NCBI GenBank assembly: GCA_937958045.1
Contig: CALFXL010000008.1
Span: 1 to 15,473 of the forward strand
DNA from: an uncultured Opitutaceae bacterium
GTDB lineage: Bacteria > Verrucomicrobiota > Verrucomicrobiia > Opitutales > Opitutaceae
Length of the DNA: 15,473 nt
Direction of reading: 5' to 3'
The notes below the pieces were generated by a model. The model saw nothing but the letters and a program-made list of their open reading frames with translations. It had not been told where the DNA came from and ran no database searches. Positions 7,260-12,664 of this stretch are shown piece after piece. Position 1 is the first letter of the stretch. The number at the start of each line of letters is the position of its first letter. Both the position numbers and the translations under genes were made by a program.

Positions 7260-8344
7260 GCTTGGAGTTTTTCGTCGAGGGTGAGCATCTCCTCGTCGGT
7301 GCCGACGCTGATGCGCAGGAACGACGCGGTCAAGGGATGGCTCGGGAAGTAACGCACGAGCACCTTGTTTTGATAGAGAAAATCGTAGGCCGATTTCGCC
7401 ACGGCCGCGCCGCTTTCGCCGCGCGCGTTTTTCGGTTCGGTGAAAATAAAATTCGTCTGCGAAGGATAAGTGAACCAATCGCGCGCGCTCCACTCGTTGA
7501 TGTAGAAATCGCGCGTCGCATTAATCTTCGTGACGATCGCGTGGTAATAACCGGCATCGCCGATGGCGGCGAGCGCGGCGGCCTGCGAGAGGCGATTGAC
7601 GTTGTAGCTGTCGCGCACGCGATCGAGCACGTCGATCACGTCGGCATGCGCGAGCGCATAACCGACGCGGATGCCGGCGAGCGCGTACGCCTTCGAGAGC
7701 GTGCGCGTGATGACGAGATTCGGGTATTTCGCGAGCAGCGGCACGGCGTCTTGTTTCGCGAACAACGCGTACGCTTCATCGACGACGAAGAGGCCTTTGA
7801 AGACCTTCAACGCGGCTTCGATCTCGTCGCGCGTAAACGCGACGCCGGTCGGAGCGTTGGGCGACGTGAGGAAAAACACGCGCGCTTTCGACGCGGCGAT
7901 TTTTTCGATCGGAAGCGTCATCGAACGATCGAATTCGATGACTTCAGTCCGGCCTTCCTGAATCGCGACGAGCACGGGATAAAGCGAGTAGCTCGGCAAC
8001 ATGTAGCCGGCGTCGGATTCGCCGCCGCAAAACGCGCGCACGAGCAGATTGAGGATGTCGTCGGAGCCGTTGCCGATGCAGACGTTTTCCTCGCGCAGGC
8101 CGTGTCCATGCAACGCGGCGACGGCGGCGCGCAGCGGGCTCGATTTGGGATTCGGGTAAAGGCGAAGCGACGCGCCGTCCTCGCCGAGCTCTTCGCGGAC
8201 CGCCACGGCGACGCGCGGTGACGGAGGATACGGGCACTCGTTGGTATTGAGTTTCACCCAACCGGGCTCGGTCGGCTGGAGTCCAGGCGTGTACGCGTGG
8301 AGCCGGGCAACATGCGGCAGGGCGAGAGAAGACGGAGAGGACAT
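7241..8344 (-). CDS. hisC: Histidinol-phosphate aminotransferase
   Basis: PLP-dependent transfer of an amino group from glutamate to imidazole acetol phosphate, giving histidinol phosphate. The 367-residue protein is a fold-type I aminotransferase. Seen: the N-terminal LNTNECPYPPSP substrate-loop motif (32-43), GNGSDDIL (91-98), Asn163 in SPNAPTG, Asp189 and Tyr192 in VVDEAYALF, the PLP-binding Lys218 in RTLSKAYALAGIRVGY, Arg226, and Arg344 in FLRISVG. I chose ATG at 8344 because 367 residues fits the family and the sequence begins close to the conserved region. An in-frame ATG at 8383 adds 13 residues (MHRRRFALQ...) and cannot be excluded. Neither has a Shine-Dalgarno motif. It overlaps hisB by 19 bp and lies 127 bp after the small lipoprotein gene. 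Confidence 0.96.
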   Translation of the reverse strand: MSSPSSLALPHVARLHAYTPGLQPTEPGWVKLNTNECPYPPSPRVAVAVREELGEDGASLRLYPNPKSSPLRAAVAALHGHGLREENVCIGNGSDDILNLLVRAFCGGESDAGYMLPSYSLYPVLVAIQEGRTEVIEFDRSMTLPIEKIAASKARVFFLTSPNAPTGVAFTRDEIEAALKVFKGLFVVDEAYALFAKQDAVPLLAKYPNLVITRTLSKAYALAGIRVGYALAHADVIDVLDRVRDSYNVNRLSQAAALAAIGDAGYYHAIVTKINATRDFYINEWSARDWFTYPSQTNFIFTEPKNARGESGAAVAKSAYDFLYQNKVLVRYFPSHPLTASFLRISVGTDEEMLTLDEKLQAWLKHA

Positions 8345-8471
8345 GCGAAGGCCGATTTGAAGCGCAAAGCGGCGACGGTGCAAAGATCGATCCGCTGAGA
8401 AATCTCCGCGCGGCTCCGCTTGGGAAACTCGGTCCGGCGGCAGTCCGCGGGGTTCGAAAGTCGCAGCCAGG

Positions 8472-8684
8472 CTACTTCGCGGAGCGACTTTTCTTGGCGA
8501 AGTCTTGCTCGAATTTTTTCTGCGCTTCTTTCTCCCGCACGGCCTTGGTTTCGAGCGCGGCGGACACGCCGTAATTCACGGCATTCACCGCATTGGCGGT
8601 TTCAGGCTTGGGATTCAGGCCCACGCAGCCGCTCAAAAACGACAGAGCCATCGCGGCGGGAAGTAGTTGCTTGGGCGAGCGCAT
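8472..8684 (-). CDS. Small lipoprotein, unknown function
   Basis: A 70-residue protein with a short basic N-terminus, a hydrophobic segment and a good lipobox, LSGC, ending at Cys20. The mature part would be about 51 residues. It has a short Ala/Asn/Val-rich region (ETANAVNAVNYGV) and a lysine- and glutamate-rich, probably helical C-terminus (REKEAQKKFEQDFAKKSRSAK). Such small lipoproteins are commonly attached to the inner or outer membrane; the residue after Cys is Val, so nothing marks inner-membrane retention. ATG at 8684 follows a C-run (AGCCCCC) with no Shine-Dalgarno motif. It lies 47 bp after hisD and upstream of hisC. I do not recognise the family. The signal sequence in the correct frame and strand supports a real gene. 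Confidence 0.7.
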   Translation of the reverse strand: MRSPKQLLPAAMALSFLSGCVGLNPKPETANAVNAVNYGVSAALETKAVREKEAQKKFEQDFAKKSRSAK

Positions 8685-8731
8685 GGGGGCTTCAGACGAT
8701 CAAGGCCGTGCGGATGTTCCGTCGCGATTGA

Positions 8732-10024
8732 TCAGGTCCGGATTTTCACCGAGCGACCGTGGGCATCGAGTTTCTCCATCGCGGCGAAAGCGGCGACGAC
8801 TTCGTGGCCCTTCTTCACGCTTGTGGGGCCGTACTTCACGAGGCTGGTGCGACGCATGAAATCGGCGACGCGCAGTCCGCTGAAGAAACGTCCGGTGCGG
8901 CCCGTGGGCAGCACGTGGCTGGGGCCGGCGGTGAAATCGCCGAGCGCGGTCGGTGTATTTTCGCCGATGAGAATCGCGCCCGCGGTGGTGATTTCCTTGG
9001 TGAGTTTTTTCGCCGCAGCATCTTTCACGAGCAGTTCGAGGTGCTCGGGCGCGACGTAGTTCGCGATCTCGGCGGCTTGCGCGAGCGAGGAAACTTCGAT
9101 CGCGGCAAAACCATGCGCGAGCACGGTCTGCATTTTGTCGGAGCGCGAAAGCAGCTTGAGCTGCGACTGCACTTCGACGACGACCGCGTCGATGATCGCT
9201 TGAGAGGTGGCGACGAGATAAATTTTTTCGCGACCGGAGCCGTGCTCGGCCTGCGCGAGAAGATCGGCGGCGATGTATTCGGCGCGCGCGGTGTCGTCGG
9301 CGATGACCATCACCTCGCTCGGGCCCGGCAGCGAATCGACGCCGACCGTGCCGAAGACCTGGCGCTTGGCTTCGCACACGTAGGCGTTGCCCGGGCCGAA
9401 GATTTTATCGACGGCGTTGATGTTCGTCGTGCCGTACGCCATCGCGCCGATAGCCTGCACGCCGCCGACGCGATAAACTTCGTCGATACCGACGAGATGC
9501 AGCGCGGCGAGCAGCGCGGGCGCGACTTTGCCGGAAGGGTCGGATGGCGTGAAAACGGCAATCTCGGGACAACCCGCGATCTTCGCGAGCGTGGCCGTCA
9601 TGAGCACGGTGGAGACGAGCGGAACTTGTCCGCCCGGCACGTAGAGGCCGACGCGACGGATCGGGTGAAACATCTCGCCGACCTCGGCGCCGTGTTTGTT
9701 TTTTCCCGTCCAATCGGCGGGCAGGCCCTTTTTGTTGAACGCGACGATATTCTCGTGCGCGGCCTGCATGGCTTTGCGCGTGGCGGGCGGCAGCGCTTTG
9801 GCCGCGGCTTCGAGATCGGACGGTTTCAGGCGAAACTCGCGCGCGCGGAGTTTGGCGCCGTCGAATTTCGCCGCGTAGTACGCGACGGCTTCATCGCTGC
9901 GTTGACGCACATCGGCGAGGATGGCGGCGACGCTGTCCTGGATTTCTTTCGTCGCCACTGCGCTGCGGCAGAAATCGGCGAGGTCGGACTGAAAGGTTTT
10001 GGAGGAAGAACGAAGGAGACGCAC
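8732..10024 (-). CDS. hisD: Histidinol dehydrogenase
   Basis: Zinc-dependent, NAD-linked oxidation of histidinol through histidinal to histidine, the last two steps of the pathway. The 430-residue protein aligns with E. coli HisD at all key residues: zinc ligands Gln258 and His261 (LLAQAEHGSG), Asp363 (LGDFTAGPSHVLPTG) and His422 (near the C-terminus, AHGRSVKIR), plus the catalytic pair Glu327-His328 (APEHLEL). GLYVPGG (126-132) and GPSEVMVIADD (234-244) are also clear. There is no ATG near the conserved N-terminus. I propose GTG at 10024, which gives the family's standard length and begins 17 bp after the previous stop. The nearest ATG upstream (10498) lies deep inside the preceding gene and would add 158 unrelated residues. 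The GTG is preceded by a pyrimidine tract (CTTCTCTCTCC), not a ribosome binding site. Confidence 0.96.
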   Translation of the reverse strand: MRLLRSSSKTFQSDLADFCRSAVATKEIQDSVAAILADVRQRSDEAVAYYAAKFDGAKLRAREFRLKPSDLEAAAKALPPATRKAMQAAHENIVAFNKKGLPADWTGKNKHGAEVGEMFHPIRRVGLYVPGGQVPLVSTVLMTATLAKIAGCPEIAVFTPSDPSGKVAPALLAALHLVGIDEVYRVGGVQAIGAMAYGTTNINAVDKIFGPGNAYVCEAKRQVFGTVGVDSLPGPSEVMVIADDTARAEYIAADLLAQAEHGSGREKIYLVATSQAIIDAVVVEVQSQLKLLSRSDKMQTVLAHGFAAIEVSSLAQAAEIANYVAPEHLELLVKDAAAKKLTKEITTAGAILIGENTPTALGDFTAGPSHVLPTGRTGRFFSGLRVADFMRRTSLVKYGPTSVKKGHEVVAAFAAMEKLDAHGRSVKIRT

Positions 10025-10041
10025 GGAGAGAGAAGCGTGGA

Positions 10042-10803
10042 TCAGCGGATGCCGCGAAGCAGGGGTTGCTCGAAGGTTTCCGGGGGGAATTGCTTGTTGA
10101 GGACGATATTTTCGAATGTGACGGTGACGACGATCCGTTTGCCGTCTTCCGTGCGGTAGGTCTTCAGCACGCGCGGAAAACGCACGCCCGACACGATGAT
10201 CTCGCCCTCTTCGCGAATCAGCCCGCTGGGCGGTGTCTCGGTTTGGACGAGGCGGCCGGTTTCGACGTCGAAGTAGCGGAGATACTCCATGCCGGGGCCG
10301 TAGGTGAAAAGAATCTTGCGGCAACGAATGCCATCCACGTCGGCGAGACCTTGATCGATCACATCGCCGCCGTGTTTCTCCGCGGCACGGTAGAAGAAAA
10401 GATTTTCCCACGCGCTCGCGCGGAGACGCTTCGTGCCGGAGGCGCCGAGCCCGGCGTTTTGCGCGCGGCCGCCATCCGTGGGCTCCACGCGGCGCCACGA
10501 GAAATAATCATCGAGGCCAGTCGTCTCCACGTACTGCGCGGTGCGCACGGTGAGGAGGTGATGCGCGGGCTTTTGAAAGATGATCTCGATGCTGGATTTG
10601 CCCGGCGTGTTGGGGTTCGCGGGTGTCTCCTCGACTTCCAGCACGCCGGTGATGTGGATCGAGTTCACGGCATCCAAAGCCGCGTCTCCTCCGATAAAGG
10701 CCCGGGCTTTGGCGATGATGGCTTCCGCTTCAGGAGAGGCGGCCAACGCGGGCTGAACGACCGCGGCAAGCAAGAACAGGCAAAACAGGTGGAGACGTTT
10801 CAT
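10042..10803 (-). CDS. Exported protein resembling LolA-like outer-membrane lipoprotein-sorting proteins
   Basis: A 253-residue protein with a clear Sec signal peptide (MKRLHLFCLFLLAAVVQPALA, probable cleavage after ALA near residue 21). The mature part starts with an AEAIIAKARAFIGGDAALDAVNSI helix, then ITGVLEVEE and alternating beta-strand-like stretches (SIEIIFQKPAHHLLTVR; GMEYLRYFDVETGRLVQTE; GEIIVSGVRFPRVLKTYR). The 'GG..AL.A..SI...G' opening followed by beta-strands is common in LolA/LolB-like periplasmic proteins annotated as outer-membrane lipoprotein-sorting. That family assignment is inference from pattern only. ATG at 10803 starts the signal peptide; the frame extends to an ATG at 10887, but that would bury the signal sequence and overlap guaA. 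It sits 31 bp after guaA and 17 bp before hisD, so co-transcription with both is likely. Confidence 0.8.
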   Translation of the reverse strand: MKRLHLFCLFLLAAVVQPALAASPEAEAIIAKARAFIGGDAALDAVNSIHITGVLEVEETPANPNTPGKSSIEIIFQKPAHHLLTVRTAQYVETTGLDDYFSWRRVEPTDGGRAQNAGLGASGTKRLRASAWENLFFYRAAEKHGGDVIDQGLADVDGIRCRKILFTYGPGMEYLRYFDVETGRLVQTETPPSGLIREEGEIIVSGVRFPRVLKTYRTEDGKRIVVTVTFENIVLNKQFPPETFEQPLLRGIR

Positions 10804-10812
10804 GATGGAAAG

Positions 10813-10828
10813 GCCCGGACGACCGGGC
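10813..10828 (-). terminator. Short GC hairpin between guaA and the LolA-like gene
   Basis: GCCCGG (10813-10818) and CCGGGC (10823-10828) form a perfect 6-bp stem with a 4-nt loop. It lies 6 bp past the guaA stop codon and 9 bp before the next start. The minus-strand sequence after it (CTTTCC) is only weakly T-rich, so this is more likely a partial terminator, RNA-stability element or attenuator than a full stop. Confidence 0.35.
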
Positions 10829-10834
10829 GGGGGA

Positions 10835-12373
10835 TCATTCCCACTCGATCGTCGCAGGCGGTTTGGAGCTGATGTCGAGGACCACACGGCTCACGCCGCG
10901 GACCTCATTGGTGATGCGGTTGGAAATGGTTTGAAGCAGATCGTACGGCAGACGCGACCAATCGGCGGTCATCGCATCGATGCTTTCCACCACTCGGACT
11001 GCGATCACGTACGCGTAGTTCCGTTCGTCGCCGATCACACCGACGGACTTCACCGGGAGGAAGACGCAGAACGACTGCCAGACTTTCCAATAAAGACCGG
11101 TCTTCATCATCTCTTCCTGCAGGATCGCATCGGCTTCGCGCAGGATGTTGAGCTTCTCGGCGGTGATGTCACCAAGCACGCGCACACCGAGGCCCGGGCC
11201 GGGGAACGGCTGGCGCCACACGACTTCGCGCGGAAGACCGAGCGCGGTGCCGACGGCGCGGACTTCGTCTTTGAACAACTCACGCAGCGGCTCGAGCAGC
11301 TTGAGCTTCATGCGCTCGGGCAAACCGCCGACGTTGTGGTGAGATTTGATGAGCGACGCAGGATTGTTGCCGATCTGCACGCTCTCGATCACGTCGGGGT
11401 ACAACGTGCCTTGCGCGAGGAACTGGGCTTTGCCGATCGACTTGAGCGATTTCTCGAAGACCTGGATGAAGGTCTTGCCGATGATCTTGCGCTTCTCTTC
11501 GGGATCTTCGACGCCCTTGAGTTTTTTGAGGAAAAGCGCCGAGGAATCGGCGACGCGCAGATCGATTTTGAAATTCCGTTTGTAGAGCGACACGACGTAG
11601 TCGCGCTCGCCTTTGCGGAGCAGACCATTGTCCACAAACACGCAAGTGAGCTGACGTCCGATGGCTTTGTGGATGAGCGCCGCCGCGACGGACGAATCGA
11701 CGCCGCCGGAGAGGCCGAGGATCACGCGTTGTTTGCCGACGATCTGACGGATTTCGGCGATCTTGCGCTTGATGAAATCTTCCGTGGACCAGTCGCCCGT
11801 GCAGCCGCAGATGCCCATGAGGAAATTGCGGATGACTTCAGTCCCGCGCTCGCTGTGGAAAACTTCCGGGTGGAACTGCAGCGCATAAAAACGACTCGCC
11901 GGATTTTCCATCGCCGCGTACTCGGAGTTTTCGGTGCGCGCGACGGCTTTGAAACCTTCGGGCAACTTCACGAGTTTGTCGCCGTGGGAATTCCACACCT
12001 TAAGCTTCTTCGGTAGACCGGCGAAGAGCGGGCTCTTCTTAAAAACCTCCAATGTGCCGTGGCCGAACTCGCGGCGCTCACCTTTGGCGACTTTGCCGCC
12101 GAGGAAATGACCCATGAGCTGCAGGCCGTAACAGATGCCGAGGATCGGCACGCCGAGATTGAAAACCTCGCGATCCGGATGCGGCGCATCCTTCGAATAA
12201 ACACTCTGCGGACCGCCCGAGAAAATGATGCCGATCACACCGTCCGCCTTCAGCTGCGACGCAGGCGTGGAGTAATGATAGATCTTCGAGAAGACCTGGC
12301 ATTCGCGGATGCGGCGGGCGATGACCTGCGTGAACTGAGAGCCGAAATCGAGGACGGCGATGGTCTGTGGCAT
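10835..12373 (-). CDS. guaA: GMP synthase (glutamine-hydrolysing)
   Basis: Converts XMP to GMP using glutamine-derived ammonia and ATP. The 512-residue single chain carries both halves. The N-terminal class I amidotransferase domain has Cys81 (GICYGLQ), His168 and Glu170 (LQFHPEVFHSERG). The ATP-pyrophosphatase domain has the PP-loop SGGVDSS (222-228), followed by the C-terminal dimerisation domain (QPFPGPGLGVRVLGDIT and the ending KPPATIEWE). All expected motifs are intact. ATG at 12373 begins MPQTIAVLDFGSQF, the conserved first strand. The frame continues open upstream to 12754, but that would run through the intergenic region and into the opposite gene's start. The leader is pyrimidine-rich (TTTTTTCCCGGGTTTTTATTCC) without a Shine-Dalgarno motif. 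It is the first gene of the long minus-strand run. I saw no convincing purine riboswitch upstream. Confidence 0.98.
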   Translation of the reverse strand: MPQTIAVLDFGSQFTQVIARRIRECQVFSKIYHYSTPASQLKADGVIGIIFSGGPQSVYSKDAPHPDREVFNLGVPILGICYGLQLMGHFLGGKVAKGERREFGHGTLEVFKKSPLFAGLPKKLKVWNSHGDKLVKLPEGFKAVARTENSEYAAMENPASRFYALQFHPEVFHSERGTEVIRNFLMGICGCTGDWSTEDFIKRKIAEIRQIVGKQRVILGLSGGVDSSVAAALIHKAIGRQLTCVFVDNGLLRKGERDYVVSLYKRNFKIDLRVADSSALFLKKLKGVEDPEEKRKIIGKTFIQVFEKSLKSIGKAQFLAQGTLYPDVIESVQIGNNPASLIKSHHNVGGLPERMKLKLLEPLRELFKDEVRAVGTALGLPREVVWRQPFPGPGLGVRVLGDITAEKLNILREADAILQEEMMKTGLYWKVWQSFCVFLPVKSVGVIGDERNYAYVIAVRVVESIDAMTADWSRLPYDLLQTISNRITNEVRGVSRVVLDISSKPPATIEWE

Positions 12374-12664
12374 GGAATAAAAACCCGGGAAAAAACCGGA
12401 CACGCGCCTCCACCGCAAGAGTGGATTCCGAGAGGCTTTTACGGGACGACGGGGCAGTTTGCCCGATTTGGTCCGCAACCCACTGCAGAACGCCCTGTGT
12501 ACTGTTGAAATTCGGGCGTTTTGCATCGGAAATTTTTTGGAAGTTGGCTGGACACAACAGGTTAAGAAGAACACCACGTTTGGAACCCTTCCGCCTCGTA
12601 ACGTTTTCCACCGGAAGCACCGCCGTTTCAGCCCCCGGCACCCACCTCGGACTCCTCGCTCCTC
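12374..12664. other. Divergent intergenic region between guaA and the poly-HAMP gene
   Basis: This 291-bp stretch separates two divergent genes and must carry both promoters, but no -35/-10 pair stands out. It contains short A/T-rich tracts near 12378-12395 and 12530-12540, and a weak 5-bp hairpin (GGGCA 12452-12456, TGCCC 12460-12464). Open frames crossing it on either strand have no recognisable protein features. I could not see a purine riboswitch core. Confidence 0.5.

Noticed and set aside
8698..8731. Inverted GATCAA/TTGATC pair between hisD and the small lipoprotein gene
   Set aside because: Only 6 bp of stem around a 22-nt loop, and part of it lies at the hisD stop; too weak to call a terminator or operator.
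8759..10159. Plus-strand open frame of 466 codons opposite hisD
   Set aside because: Shadow of hisD in GC-rich DNA, with no recognisable domain; hisD has all catalytic residues on the other strand.
10025..10498. ATG-initiated N-terminal extension of hisD
   Set aside because: It would overlap most of the LolA-like gene in another frame and adds Arg-rich sequence unlike any HisD. The GTG at 10024 gives the standard length.
12374..12664. Possible purine riboswitch before guaA
   Set aside because: I looked for the conserved purine-aptamer core and paired loops in the minus-strand leader and did not find them.
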